Notes: generated by a model not told the origin, from the letters alone. A stretch of DNA of 64,000 nucleotides from Piliocolobus tephrosceles (GCF_002776525.5 NC_045436.1:164004756-164068755); one strand, 5' to 3'. Positions 1 to 12,140 are shown, counted from the stretch's first letter. Numbers and translations are program-made.

Positions 1-104
1 ATTGTGTTGGCCAGGCTGGTCTTGAACTTATGACCTCAAGTGATCCAGCCCATCTTGGCCTCCCAAAGTGCTTGGATTACAGGCATGAGCCACCATGCCT
101 GGCC
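1..104 (-). mobile_element. Alu, partial (cut by window edge)
   Basis: The plus strand reads the reverse complement of the Alu 5' half, ending in the inverted Alu start 'catgcctggcc'. The rest of the element lies outside the window. The diverged spelling suggests an AluS or AluJ. Confidence 0.93.
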
Positions 105-1040
105 AGTTTCCTACTATGATTGTATTAAAATCTACTTTCCTTCAAATCTGTTAATATTTGCTTTATAGGTTTAGATGGTTTTATTTTGGGTACATATATA
201 TCTTTATAATTATTATATTCTCCTGATGAATTGAGCCATTTTTATACTAGAATAGCCTTTTTTTTTTCTTTTTACAGTTTTCGACTTAAAGTCTATTTTA
301 TCTGGTATAGATTTAGCTCTCTATGCTGTCTTTTTATTTATATTTGTGGAAAATATTTTTCCATCTTTAATATTTATCCTGTGTTTCCTCCAAGAAGAAG
401 TGAGTCTCTGGTAGGCTACATGTACTTAAGTTTTGGGTTATTCCTTCAGCTAGTCTGTGCGTTTGATTGGATAAATTAATCCATTTAAATTCAAAATAAT
501 TATTGATAGATAAAAACTTACTACTGTCATTTAAAACAATTTTTTTCTGGTTGTTTTATAGATCATTTGTTCCTTTCTTCCTCTTTTTCTTTCTTTCTCT
601 GCTATTAGGTTAATTTTTATTGGTATGCTTTGATTGCATAGTTTTTATTTTTTATGACTTCTATAGGTTTTTGCTTTGTGGAACTGTGAAGCTTATATAC
701 AGTATTTTGTAGCAGGCTATTTTAAGCTGAGGACAATTTAATTTGAATTTTTTTTCTATATGATTGTGCTTTTTCTTAGTCCTTGTATTCTATTCTTTAA
801 AACTCATTCTTGCTGTTCTTTAGGTTTTTCTTTTGATATTCCATTTTTTCCCCTACTTTTTTGGAAAATCTACACTCAATTTCTTTTCTTCTAGTAGTTA
901 CCTTTATACCTTACCATTTATTACTTATGAAATCTGATTGATAGATATGTGTACCCATCTTTTCAAGCTATACAAGGATTTAAGAATGTTTGAATGACCA
1001 ACACCCCCTTTCAGTGTCAGTGCTGTTTTCTCTCTACAGA
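105..1040 (-). mobile_element. Old L1 (L1M-type) fragment, start of ORF2 and upstream
   Basis: The sequence matches the antisense of the start of old mammalian L1 ORF2: 'gtctattttatctggtatag', then 'ccatttaaattcaaaataat' where young L1s encode the first ORF2 residues, then the stretch before ORF2 ('aggtttttgctttgtggaac'). Many indels and stops leave no coding capacity. Subfamily (L1ME/L1M4-like) is a guess. Confidence 0.75.
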
Positions 1041-1355
1041 TGGTTTCTGACATACAATGGTTTGACATATGATTTTTTTACTTTACAATTGTTGTGAAGA
1101 TGTAACCCTATCATAAATTGAGGAGTTTCTTGTCTTGTGATGGGATTATGGTTTCTATTGAGACCAGTAACCGATCCAAACCCAAAGATTGCTTTTGCAC
1201 CACTGTAAAGTAAAAAAATTGGTAAGTCAATCTATTGTAAGTTGGGGACTGTCTGCTGTGTTGCCAGCATTTAATTTTTTTTTCACTTACAATATTTTTA
1301 ATTTATGATGGATATATTGGGATATAACCTCATCATATGTTGAAAAGCATCTGCA
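1041..1355. mobile_element. Small interspersed DNA-transposon-like element, family unassigned
   Basis: Both ends carry the 'gtttgacttacgatttttt...cataacctcatcatatgttga' type wording of a common primate medium-reiterated element, diverged and possibly in two blocks (1041-1256 and 1286-1355). It interrupts the L1M on either side. I recognise the repeat but cannot name the family safely. Confidence 0.5.
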
Positions 1356-2250
1356 TTTCCATCCCATATTGCTTTTCTCCTATATGTATTTTTGCAGAGT
1401 TACCAAAATGGTAAGCAATGTGTTTATCACGGTTTCTTATTGCATTGCAAAGCTCTCATTGGGCAATATTTCCTTCAGCCTTAAAAATATTTGTTATTAA
1501 TTTAGATAGTGTGTGTTTGTGGTAAACTCTACTTGGGCATTTTTCAGAGATTTTATTGATTTCTTTTTGGTATTCAACAATAAAATTGAATATATACTTC
1601 TATTTTGATATACATTTTTTTCTTTTCAGCCCTCGGAGACGTGATTTCATGGTGTCTTTCTGTTATTTAGAAGTCAGTCATCATTCTAATCACTGTTAGT
1701 CCCTAAGTGGTCTCTTCTTTCTTTTCTTTTTGTTTTTTATTCTGCTTTAAAATCTTGTTATGGTCTGGCATGTTTTAGGTTTACTGTCATGTGTCCAGGA
1801 ATGGACACATTGTTTTCAATTTATATTCTTTTCTAGATTTTAAAGTTTATGTCTTTCAACAGTTTTGAAAAGTCTTGTTATTATATCTTTGAATATTGTT
1901 CCTTCTCCATTCTTTCCTATTATCTTCATCTAAAATTCAGTTATGTTGTTATTAGACCTTCTTACACTACCTTCAGGGTATCTTAAATTTTTCATATACC
2001 CTCTCTTTGTTTTTCTGTCCTTCAATGAAGATGACTTATTTAAATCTGCTTCCCAGTTTACCAGTTCTAATATTCTGTGTCTAATCTGTTTAATCATGTT
2101 ATTGAGTATTAATTTCAATTGTTATATATTATTTTAAAAATTCTATTAGATTTTTTAAAATATACATACCAACTTTTATAGTCTTTTATTCCGAATTTGT
2201 ATTTTTAATTTTTACTTTATTTTCTCATACTATTAATACATGTATTTAGC
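1356..2250 (-). mobile_element. Old L1 (L1M-type) fragment, ORF1 region
   Basis: This continues the antisense L1M. The part from about 1860 ('cttgttattatatctttgaa' through 'accagttctaatattctgtg') corresponds to the antisense of the L1 ORF1 coiled-coil/RRM stretch. It is highly diverged with no open frame. The 5' limit is uncertain. Confidence 0.6.
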
Positions 2251-2309
2251 ATCCAATGGAGATAATTCTAAGAAGTGAAGTATTTGTGGTCTTGTTTCTA
2301 CAGGTCGTT

Positions 2310-2340
2310 TTTTGTTTGTTTGTTTGTTTGTTTGTTTTTT
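2310..2340. repeat. (TTTG)n microsatellite
   Basis: A short run of TTTG units ends in a T tract. Confidence 0.9.
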
Positions 2341-4050
2341 ACATGACTCTCATTAATGGTACCTTTTTTCCTATTTATAAGTTAGAGCTGCTCACTTTAC
2401 CCAAAATTTTGTATATGAGAATTATTTCAGCCCTGGGTTGAAATAATTTGACTCTAGAGAAAGGTTTCTTTTGTTATTTCAGACATCAGGGAGCACCACC
2501 ACACCTGGAAAATGTTAAATGAAATTCTTAGCTTGCTGTTTTGTATGACACAGTAGTGTAAATTTAGATTGTAAATTCATAGGAGGTTCAGCTTGTGGTT
2601 AGGGATTCTTAGGAAAGTGTATTCATTTTTTCTTAACCAAGTGCCAAATTCAAAACCAGCAAATTTGCTTGTTATCTTATTTTTTGTGGCGAGATTCTTT
2701 CTTTTGTGGTTCTGTATTTAGGGGTGTCTGTCCTCTGTGTTCTGTACATCTTTCACAAACGAATCTCATCGTTTTCAGAATTTGGCAGAGACCTTGAATA
2801 TGTAACCAAACTTGATGCTTGATTATCTACTAGTTTCTGCTTTCACTTTGTCTTTGGCCTTTCTGAAATTCTTCCTTTTGGTTTCAACAGATCAGGTATG
2901 TTAGAAATTTTGAAAAGTATTTTGTTAAACCTTAGGACTGTTTCTTCCATACTGCAAAACATGGAAATTTTTCAAGAAGTATTTTTTACTCCATTGATTT
3001 TACTCTGTTGTTAAGTCTCCTAGGTTGCAGTTTTATGAATTTTTACTAAGGAGGCATTTGAGATGCACAAACTGTAACCATTTTTCTTTTATAGCATATT
3101 GTAGATTTTATGGTTGAATAAAACCAACCATACACTGTGGATTTTTATAACTGAGCACCTCTTTTGAGTGAAATATTTGGTCACAAGTGGAATTTATTTT
3201 GTGTTCTTAGAATTTATTTCTTGTTCACTTTATGTATTCAGCCAATTGTATTATTATTTAAGATACAGTGTTAGGTTTACTTTTAGGGGGGATCTACTAT
3301 ATTACCAAAATATCGTATGTAAAGAAGCAGTAACACTACACATCATTTATTCAGATTTGTTTTCATGACTATTTTCTGTATTATTCAACTGTGTGTATTT
3401 TTAAAACTCCTGTTGTGGAAACAGCCTCAGAAAAGTTTTTCAAACTCCCTTCTGCCATCCTTTTTAGGTTTTCAGTATTTACTTGAAATCTCAACTTTTC
3501 CAACCTTTTCAGCTAAAACATGACCTTTTCTACTTGTTCATTCAGTTTGCATATGTAGATGATCAAATTTATACAGTTAATTTATAGAGGGAATAAAATA
3601 TATTTTGCTATTTAGAGCACAGACTTTTCTCCAACTTACTATTATTTGGGTTTTAGTAGAGTAATTGGCCTTCTGAATTACTTGCAAATTTTTATTTGTC
3701 TTTATTTGTTTTCATATGTGATCATAGCTTTAATCAACACCAGTTTACTAAAACAGTCCTATTTCAGTGATCATTTAAAAATTTTTGATTGTCTTAATAG
3801 CTTTTATCCTAGATTTAAGTTCTTGAAAAAACACTTTGTTGACTAGTTCTGTATTTTTTAATTGTTGTTACTGTTTCAGTGATACACAAATAAGCTAAGA
3901 TCAAGATATCTGGGTGGGAAAAGTATAGGAAATATTTAAAGGGTTTTAAAACTGAATCTTTTATGGAAATATTCTGCCTTTCAAAATATTTCCGGAGTCT
4001 TACTCATTTAGTAGTCAGTTTAGAAATTATTATATTGCTTCAGTTAACAT
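2341..4050. other. AT-rich sequence, nothing assigned
   Basis: No conserved reading frame and no repeat I can name. Part could be more of the decayed minus-strand L1M upstream of ORF1. ORFs here are short and low-complexity. Confidence 0.4.
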
Positions 4051-4069
4051 TCCATGCTTCCTGTATTCT

Positions 4070-4374
4070 CTTTTTTTTTTTTTTTTTTTTTTGAGATGGA
4101 GTCTCACTCTATCGCCCAGGCTGGAGTGCAGTGGCCAGATCTCAGCTCACTGCAAGCTCCGCCTCCCGGGTTTACGCCATTCTCCTGCCTCAGCCTCCCG
4201 AGTAGCTGGGACTACAGGCGCCCGCCACCTCGCCCGGCTAGTTTTTTGTATTTTTTAGTAGAGACGGGGTTTCACGGTGTTAGCCAGGATGGCCTCGATC
4301 TCCTGACCTCGTGATCCACCTGTCTCGGCCTCCCAAAGTGCTGGGATTACAGGCTTGAGCCACCGGGCCCGGCC
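4070..4374 (-). mobile_element. AluY, cercopithecid type, full length with 19-bp TSD
   Basis: A complete Alu in inverse orientation (poly-T on the left) with very low divergence. It carries 'aggcttgagccaccg' and 'cggctagttttttgtat', typical of young Old World monkey AluY. Direct repeats 'tccatgcttcctgtattct' at 4051-4069 and 4375-4393 match perfectly over 19 bp. The intact TSD and CpG-rich body indicate a recent insertion. The 86-residue frame across it is the usual antisense-Alu artefact. Confidence 0.97.
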
Positions 4375-4479
4375 TCCATGCTTCCTGTATTCTTATCGTG
4401 GATTACCAAAGTTGAGTAGGCAGGCAAAATCCCCACGTATCTGTCAAAAATGACTTACGTAGATTTCGTACACAGACAT

Positions 4480-4990
4480 TTAGGGTAAGATCCAAATGAC
4501 TCTGCATGGCTTATGAAATGCTACATACTCTGCCCACTGCACATCTTTCTAACCTTATCCCTTAGCACTTCTTTTTTGGCTCACTGGGTATCGGCCATGT
4601 TGGTCTTTTCCTGGACACTGAAAAGGCCACTTCCATCTGCACTTTAGGTTCTTTGAGCTTGCTGTCCTCTCTTAGTGAAATACTCAGCTCTTTAAAATTT
4701 GCATGACTGACTCTATCTTTTTATTCAAGTCTCATCTTAAATGTCATCTCCCTAAGGGGTCCCTGATTCTCCATTCTAAATTATCTGCCATCCTCTTTCA
4801 CATTTTCCTGTTTTGTTTGATTCACTTATAAACACCTGAAACTATCTTGTTTTTCCTGCCAAAATATGGTTTCCATGAGAGGAGGGAATTGTCTACCTTA
4901 GTAATAACTTCAGTATACCTAGTAGGTAACCGTGAGCCAGGCGCAGAACAATGTTCTTATGTTAAATAAATCAGTGAATAAAACTAAATA
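4480..4990 (+). mobile_element. L2 LINE 3' end
   Basis: It follows the L2 3' end order: 'cttaaatgtcatctccctaa', 'ccatgagaggagggaattgt', then 'gtgagccaggcgcagaacaa' and a tail ending in 'aaataaatcagtgaataaa'. This is an ancient mammalian LINE and is non-functional. Confidence 0.8.
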
Positions 4991-5383
4991 GTGGAAGTCT
5001 CCTTCAAAGTAATATTTTTGTTGCTGTAATAATATGCAATGTTTTTTAGCCCTTGAAAGCTTTTAAAGCATCTTTACGTGCTTCATGTCATTACCTTCAA
5101 TCTTGTGGAAACCATTCTAATTATCCTTTGAGTGTAATAAAATCTTTCTATACAAGCAGCCTGATGATCTGACTTTTAATATGTCTTACACAAGCATTAT
5201 TTATGATGAGAACTTTCCTATTCAACAGAGTTCATATCATCATCTACAAATACCTTTGTTGGGAATAAAAATGATGTGTGAGGAAGTAGTTACCATGGTA
5301 AACTTAAATTTTCAATAATGCAAATGAATTTCCTTTGTAAAAGCCAAAAATAAATATCAGAGCTGGTTTTTCCAGTTGCAGGG
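4991..5383. other. No feature recognised
   Basis: About 390 bp of AT-rich sequence between the L2 and a T tract. Nothing assigned. Confidence 0.4.
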
Positions 5384-5660
5384 TTTTTTTTTTTTTTTTT
5401 TTTTTCATGTTTATTTGTACAAAGTATTTTGTTCATTTTATATATATATATTTTTTTCCTTCCTGAATTGGTCACATCTCTCAGTGGTACTTGATAAAAA
5501 GTATGTTTAAATTTCTTGAATTCATCTAGTTCTGTACAGATATGTTTACCACTTACGTCAAGTCCTGAAAACATGTGAAATAATTCCAGAATGTGGTAAA
5601 GCTTGAACACTACCAAAATCAACATCAGAAACATCGTCTTCTATTTGCTTTTTTTGTAAA
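5384..5660 (-). pseudogene. Possible 5'-truncated processed retrocopy with poly-A tail
   Basis: Read on the minus strand, this ends in about 22 A residues (5384-5405 as T on plus), with AATAAA a few bases before the tail. Further 5', one frame stays open for about 38 codons from the junction with the neighbouring repeat to a TGA, followed by about 150 bases that look like a 3' UTR. This is the layout of a truncated retrocopy. I cannot name a parent gene, found no clear TSD, and AATAAA lies unusually close to the tail. A simple A-tract beside unique DNA is the alternative. Confidence 0.3.
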
Positions 5661-5663
5661 AGT

Positions 5664-5880
5664 GGTGTATCATTTAGCTTTTGCTACAAAACAAAACACC
5701 TATAATACTAGTGGTTCACGCAACATGCCTTATTGCAATACTATGGGTTGGCCATTTTGGTCTCTGGGGCTCACTAGAGTCAGCTAGTAGATTGGATGGG
5801 GACAGCATGGCCTCTCTCACACATATCTTGCTGTCGATTGAATGATGGAGGCAACTGGGCCCCGTGTCTCTAGCATCTGG
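5664..5880. mobile_element. Old interspersed repeat, left part (interrupted by an LTR)
   Basis: It begins 'gtgtatcatttagcttttgc' and resembles the widespread mammalian repeat starting 'gtatcagttagctattgc'. It resumes at 6606 after the LTR. Family not assigned. Confidence 0.55.
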
Positions 5881-6601
5881 TGTAACAGCCCAACAGGTTC
5901 TTCTTGATTGCTGCCCAGATAGAGCCCATCTATCAAGACAGGGGAATTGCAATAGAAAAATAGTTTAATTCAAGCAGAGGTGGCTGAACAGGAGACCAGA
6001 GTTTTATTAGTCAAATAAGACTCTCTGAAAATTCAGAGACTGGAGTTTTTAAATGATAATTTGGTCGGTGCGAGGCCAGAGAGTGTGGAGTGCTGATTGG
6101 TCAGGTTGGAAATGAAATCATAGGGGATCCCAGTGGAGTTTTCTTGCTGTCTTCTCTTCTGGTTCTGATCACAGAATTGGTTGAGCCGGATTACTGATCT
6201 GGGTGGTGGCAGCTGGTGCATCAGAATGCAGATTCTGAAAAATGCCTCGAGCACCAACCTTAAGTTTTAACAATAGTGATTTTATCCCTAGGAGCAATTT
6301 AGGAAGTTCAGATTCTTGCAACCGCTGGCTGCATGACTCCTTAACTGTAATTTCTAACCTTGTGGCTAATTTGTTAGTCCTACAAAGGCAGTCTGGTCCC
6401 CAGGCAAGAAGAGGATTTGTTTCGGGAAATAGCTATTACGATCTTCGTTTCTAAATTAAACTATAAACCAAGTTCCTCCCAACATTATTTTGGCCTATAT
6501 CCAGGAATAACAGGAGCAGATTGGAGGTGAGAAGCAAGATGGAGTTGGTTGGATCAGAGCTTTTCTCATTGTTATGATGATTTGCAAAGGTGGTTGTTTT
6601 A
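5881..6601 (-). mobile_element. Solo LTR, ERV1-type, with 4-bp TSD
   Basis: On the minus strand the 3' end reads '...gaacctgttgggctgttaca', a common ending of ERV1 LTRs; the 5' end reads 'taaaacaaccacctttgc', a decayed TG start. The 4-bp repeat 'ctgg' flanks it (5877-5880 and 6602-6605), as expected for gammaretrovirus-like ERVs. No internal viral genes are present, so the provirus was reduced by LTR-LTR recombination or inserted as such. The LTR splits an older repeat. Family name not assigned. Confidence 0.75.
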
Positions 6602-6605
6602 CTGG

Positions 6606-6873
6606 CAGGCTAGCCCAGGCTTCTTCACATGGTAGCTAAATATAAAAAGCAGCAAGCCCCATTGCACGAGCTCTTATTCACTCTCTGTTCTGTCGCATTC
6701 ACTAATGTCCTGTTAGCAAAAATATGTCACCTGGTCAAAAACGGATACCCAGAGGTACAGGTATACATTCCATCTCTTAATGGGAGGAGCTGCAAAGCTG
6801 CGTTGTAGAGGGGTGTTTGTATAGGAATGGGAAAAATGGATGGTCATTTTTTTCTTTGTAATTTACTAAGAGG
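6606..6873. mobile_element. Old interspersed repeat, right part
   Basis: Continuation of the repeat interrupted at 5880: 'aggctagcccaggcttcttc', 'ctaatgtcctgttagcaaaa', 'atgggaggagctgcaaag'. The order matches the family's remembered order, so the LTR is a clean insertion. Confidence 0.55.
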
Positions 6874-6974
6874 CATTCCTAAAAATCATTTGTTTTTAGA
6901 ATTAGAATCTCAGTAATTTAAAAGTTCAGTCACTGACTGCCTTCTAACTATTTAGCCTGAATTCTCAGGTGAGC

Positions 6975-7084
6975 AGTCGTTCTCACATTTTGGGTTGTAT
7001 ATTGAAGCACCTTGTATGCCCACTGTTGTGTAAATTTCAGCATCCTTCCCTTTTCCTATTCTGATTTAGTGTCTTTGGGGTGGG
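6975..7084 (+). mobile_element. MER5A-like hAT fragment
   Basis: It starts 'gcagtcgttctcacatttt' and ends 'gatttagtgtctttggggtg', which parallels the MER5A left half ('cagtggttctcaaac' to 'ggtctggggtgg'). It is diverged and truncated. Confidence 0.55.
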
Positions 7085-7665
7085 GACTAATAATCTATTC
7101 TTAAAAAATATACAAATGTATTGAGATGTAGAAGATCTGAAAGGACTGTAGTTTTTTTTAAGACAAAACAAAAATGGCATGCACATTTATGTTTGGACAA
7201 GAAGAATGCGGCTGTGGAAAGCTTGTATTTCTTTGAAATTTTAGGATTTATTTTTAAAAAATTGAATAATATAGTTTTCTTTAACCCCTCTAGCATAAAC
7301 TTAATTTGAAACTCTGGTTTAACCATATAACAAATTTTCTTTCATGTAAATAAATAATGTTTTAAAAGTTTGCTAAAGTGTGTATTATAAAATGGCGAAG
7401 TACTGCTTAATTGATAATATGCCTTCTATGAAGTCGGCAGTAGCTCTTGTATGAAAGATTTGTCTATAAAGATCTTTCTAATCAATTTTGAACATTGTAA
7501 ATTTCAGAAAAGAAAAGAAGGTGAGATAGAGAAATACCAAATTAGATATTTTTATTTTACGGGATATGTGTGCCATGTCTAAATAATTATAATTATAATC
7601 AGGAAAATTATCTTTAAGTTTAGCTCTTTGGCCAATTATTTTATTTATGTAAAAATTATTTGATC
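7085..7665. other. No feature recognised
   Basis: About 580 bp of AT-rich sequence with overlapping short frames on both strands and no recognisable domain. Confidence 0.4.
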
Positions 7666-7955
7666 AGCTCACGCCTGTAATCCAGGACTTTGGGAGGCCG
7701 AAGAGGGTGGATCACAAGGTCAGGAGTTCGAGACCAGCCTGGCCAACATGGTGAAACCCCGTCTCTACTAAAAATACAAAAATTAGCTGGGTGTGGTGGT
7801 GGGCACCTGTAATCCTAGCTACTCGGGAGGCTGAGGCAAGAGAATCTCTTGAAACTGGAAGGCAGATGTTGCAGTGAGCCAAGATCGTGCCACTGTGCTC
7901 CAACCTGGGCGAAAGAGTGAAACTCGATCTAAAAAAAAAAAAAAAAAAAAAAAAT
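7666..7955 (+). mobile_element. Alu (AluS-like), slightly 5'-truncated
   Basis: It begins inside the left-arm B-box region ('gctcacgcctgtaatcc'), contains both arms and ends in an A tail of more than 20 bases. The first roughly 20 bases of Alu are missing. Confidence 0.95.
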
Positions 7956-10325
7956 TTAATAATATACTTTGTACTGGTAATGAGCTTGTATTTTCTTTTG
8001 TAAAATCTTATTCATATCTGTTTAAATGTATATAAACCATCTGCTGGGCAAATAATCTCTACCACTTTATATTCCCTTCATTGTAATCCCATGAAAACTA
8101 CCAATTTACCATGAAACAAAACGCTAGATGAATATATGGTTAGAAACTAACAGGAAATAAGTTTAAGTATGAAAATAATAGAGAGTTACATTTGTTTCTG
8201 GATAATATTATCATGGAGTCCTGGATGACATTATGGATTAGTACCCTGTGGCTATATCTGCTTGTTGGATTATTGGGTTGAGACTCTGGATTTGTCCTAA
8301 TAAAATCCCACAGGGAAGAAAGTTTCTCCCTTAGGAAACCTCAAGAAGACTTCTGCAGAACAGCTCTGCCTCTGGAGACTGACTAATTACACAATCTTAC
8401 TATCATCTCATAACAGATTCCCGGTACGCTCTTTGCCATTGAATTTTCTGAAAGCATAATGAAAATGGAAAATATTATTTGTTCTATTTTATGTCCTGTG
8501 AAGACAGTATCAGTATGTCTCTTGGTAAATCACATGTTAGGATGCCAGGTAGAAATCCTGATGAATTCATGTGTAATCCTGATGCAGAGGCAATGATTAC
8601 TTTATTTTGTAGATTGTAGAATGGAAGCTAAATACGTTGGAGACATCTTCTTTGCACCTGTTTTTTATTTTGTAAATATTAGCATTAGAGCTTCATCTTG
8701 GTGAATTTGTCAAACATGCTTCTCCTATGGAAAAGCATTGTAAAAATGAGTTAGAAAAGATGTTGTATTCCAAGGGAGAAGTAGTGGTCATCACTATTTA
8801 AGTAAAATTGTTTCATTGTGACATTTTATAAGAGGCTTAATGAATCGGGTGTAAAATTTTAAATTTAAATGTTTTAAATATGAGGTTTATTACAATTATA
8901 GAACAATGTGGACAACTGGTAAGACTTCAAGTATTCATTCATTCATCTAACATCATTACTGATAACCAGGTAATAGTGAGGCTGTGATGATTCCCAAGAA
9001 AACCTGAAATTGAGATACTTCCATTTATCTAACCACATATTCCACTCTACAGTTAAGAGTTTATTCAGCCCACTGAAACATTTTCATAACATACATTCTC
9101 AGGTTTGCTAATTCTGTGACTAATTTTAAAATTCCATATGATACTAAGCTTCAGCCACTATTTAAAATTTTAAAATGTCCCTGCTCAATTTCAACTGCAG
9201 GCAACATTTCTGAAAAGAGATTTGATTTCTTTTTAAATGGAATGGCTCTGACTTCACTTTCCCCAGTGAAATGTATCATCTTTAATGTTATATGGTGGAA
9301 AAATTCGGTGACCTTAAAAGTATATTTCATGGGAATCTTTTGGGCCTCAGTGACACCTACAGGAGGATGCTTTGGTCTTAGAGAGAGAGATTGGAATTGA
9401 AAGGTGCCTCCACTTTTTGCTTTACACTCTTGCTTCATAGGTGGGTCAAGATGTACAAGACAATTGCCAGCAGGTCAGGTTATCGACCTGGGGTATCTAA
9501 ACACCTGAGTAACAGTGGCTTCTATATATCTTACATAGAAATTAAAGAATAGTGAGTTTTCACTAGCTAACAATTGCTAACACTGAGAACTGCATTTTAT
9601 TATTAGGAGATGTAAATTAAAACTGTCTTTTCCTCAAATAGCAACAAGGTACTCAGTATGAATTGCATAACACAGCTGAAAATATGTTTCAGTGTCTTCC
9701 AAAAATGAATATGCCTGATGTTCAGTTATCAGTGATAACCACGTTCGGTTATCAGTTGCATAATGTGTAGTTAAAAATGACAATTATTTTTCAACCTCAG
9801 TGTCTCAAAGTAGAATGACTGTACAATGTGGAAATCAGCATTTTCTGATGAGTTTCTTTGCATATGAACAGCCCTATGAGCATGACCCAAATGTAGATTA
9901 AAGAAAAAAGAAAAAACTTTAATGATCATTGAAGCTAACTGAAATGTCAGTGAACTCAGAGAAATCTAATTATGATGCAAATGTGAAATTATCAGCAGAG
10001 CAAAATAAACAAATCATTCAAACCTTTCTAAAGCCCCTTCCAGTTCTAAAATTATATTCCATTAAGGTCACAACTTGACTTATGAATTAAAATGGCAGAG
10101 AAAGGTAGCAGAATTCCTGCCACTCTGGTAGTAATTTATATGTTTTGTTCAGCTGAATTCAGGGACCATAATTCGTATGGTTTTGCATAACTTAAGTGCT
10201 TCTCCAAATTTGTATATATCTAATTGGCTTATTTTCAAAAAAGGATTGTCTGACTATGGATAAACTAGCTCTGCATGTGGGTCAACATATATAGGAAATC
10301 AAGTTTATACTACTTCATGCCTATG
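7956..10325. other. 2.4 kb with no assigned feature
   Basis: AT-rich, low-CpG sequence. Frames at 9116-9400 (+) and 9151-9438 (-) overlap and show no domain or codon bias, so neither is called a gene. Confidence 0.4.
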
Positions 10326-10366
10326 TGTGTGTGTGTGTATGTATATATATGTGTACATATATACCT
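10326..10366. repeat. (TG)n/(TA)n microsatellite
   Basis: Alternating purine-pyrimidine run of GT units passing into TA and TGTACATATA. Confidence 0.9.
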
Positions 10367-11009
10367 TATAATCTAGTGTCATTTAAAATAATTTATTATA
10401 CTGTATATTGTTTATTATATAGATATGTAATGTGATTTGCACAAGAGTAAAAATAAGTTCAAGAAGATATCTAATTTTTTATCATCATTTGATATTTTCT
10501 TAGTGTATCTGCCTTATTTTTTTAACTTTCGAATCCATTCAAACTAATAGAGTGAAACAATTCATTATTTTTAATGAAAATGCTTTTTAAAAAGTACTCA
10601 GAGGACACTTAGAGACCTATATCAAACTTAAATATCTTGCCACTTTCCATCTGGGCATCGCTCCAGTATTTTAAGCCACTAAATTTAATGAATATTTAAG
10701 ATTAAATCTTAGTTCACTATTTCCCTAAAAGAGACCAAATCTCATATTGCACATCAAAAAGGACTGCCTCATAATTTTCTAACAATATGTAAGTGTCTCT
10801 CAAACCTTACAAATTTGAACAAAGGATAAATTTGATAGTTTTATGTGATATTTTCAAAATTAAACCTCCTTCCATCTTCTCTCTCTCCCTTACCCCACAG
10901 CACACGTAAAGGCAATCATAAAACTAAGTTGACTTAAAATTCCTTTTTTAAAAATAAAAATCATTATTTCCTTCAACAAAATCAATTCTCTGAGATTCTG
11001 CTTCTTTTT
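10367..11009. other. No feature recognised
   Basis: AT-rich sequence with nothing assigned. Confidence 0.4.
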
Positions 11010-11460
11010 TTTCATTTCATAAACATGTGTTAAGTATCTAGCCACTGCAACATAAGATGCTGGGTAAATAGTGGGAAATAAAAGAGTATAGTTCTGGCAT
11101 TCACCAAACTTAATGTCTACTGCAGGATATAGACAATAAACAGATAAACAACAAACATCATGTTACACATGAAGGAAAATAACAAGGTACTGGAAGAAGT
11201 GGTCAGGCAAGACAGCTCTGAGGAAGTGAAAATCAAGGTGAAGACTGAAGAAATCTGGCTTGCATAGTGTGCTTTGTGCAACATGTGTTGGCTGGGAGGG
11301 GTGGGGATGTGCCTGTTTCCATGAACTGAAGGAAGGCCAGCATGGCTGCAAGCCAGCCAGTAACAGAGAGAGTGGTGACAGATGAAACTCAAGAACATTC
11401 CAAAAGGCTTTGACTTGATTCTAAGTGCAACAGGAAGCCCTGGCAGGGTTTTAACCTCAC
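11010..11460 (-). mobile_element. L2 LINE fragment
   Basis: Antisense L2 wording in order: 'gatgctgggtaaatagtggg', 'gacaataaacagataaacaa', 'gacagctctgaggaagtgaa', 'aaggccagcatggctgc', 'ggaagccctggcagggtttt'. The frames here are L2-derived and broken. Confidence 0.85.
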
Positions 11461-11969
11461 CTAATATCAGTGCAAAGAAAATACGTAGTTTTAAAAAAAA
11501 TTTCCTGGAAAGACTCTATTTGAAACCTTATGAAGAAATTTAGAAATCTGAGTGAGAATTTTGCATGAATTAGCTATGGCTTAAAGTGTGGTCATGTTAG
11601 AACCACAGAGTAGGCAGTTTCCATTATTCTGAAAGGGTGTGATGTCTTTTGTATGTTTTAAGCTGTTTGCCTGGCTGCAATGTGAAACTGGTTTCTGGTT
11701 CCCTCACTACTACTCTACTTGTAGAAAAAAAGTATGTTTTTTTGTTTTGTTTTGTTGTGTTTTTTACTAGTCTTACAGAATGAATTATCTTGATGACCTA
11801 AATCTTATTTTCATTTTCAGCATTTTTTGATTAAACCTCTGATGAGATACAAAAGTTTCTAAGAGAATAACATTTCTAAAATACAGAGGGGATTTAAAAA
11901 ACATTTATTTAAGTATTATCTTTTGCAGCAGTATCCAACAGAAGTTTCTGTGGTTATGAAAATGTTCTA
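11461..11969. other. No feature recognised
   Basis: About 510 bp with a short (GTTTT)n stretch near 11740 and otherwise nothing assigned. Confidence 0.4.
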
Positions 11970-12140
11970 TATCTGTGCTGTCCAATATAGTAGCCAGTGT
12001 TCACATGTAGCTACTGAGTATTTAAAATCTGGCTAGGGTGACTGTAGAGCTGAATTGTTAATTTCATTTCATTTTAATTTGTTTAAAATCCATACACCGC
12101 TAGTGGCCATGAAATTGAACAGCTCAGATCTACTGTATAT
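11970..12140. mobile_element. Non-autonomous hAT-type DNA element, partial
   Basis: 'gtgctgtccaatatagtagc' and 'cacatgtagctactgagta' match a common primate DNA-transposon relic that begins with wording such as 'gtgctgtccaatacggtagc'. Only the left end is clear. Confidence 0.55.

Noticed and set aside
5334..5343. 'tttgtaaaag' repeated on both sides of the candidate retrocopy as a TSD
   Set aside because: The left copy is about 40 bp from the poly-A end, so it is not positioned as a TSD.
5290..5634. 114-residue minus-strand frame as a gene
   Set aside because: It runs through the poly-A tract as poly-Lys; only the retrocopy hypothesis is kept, in a different frame.
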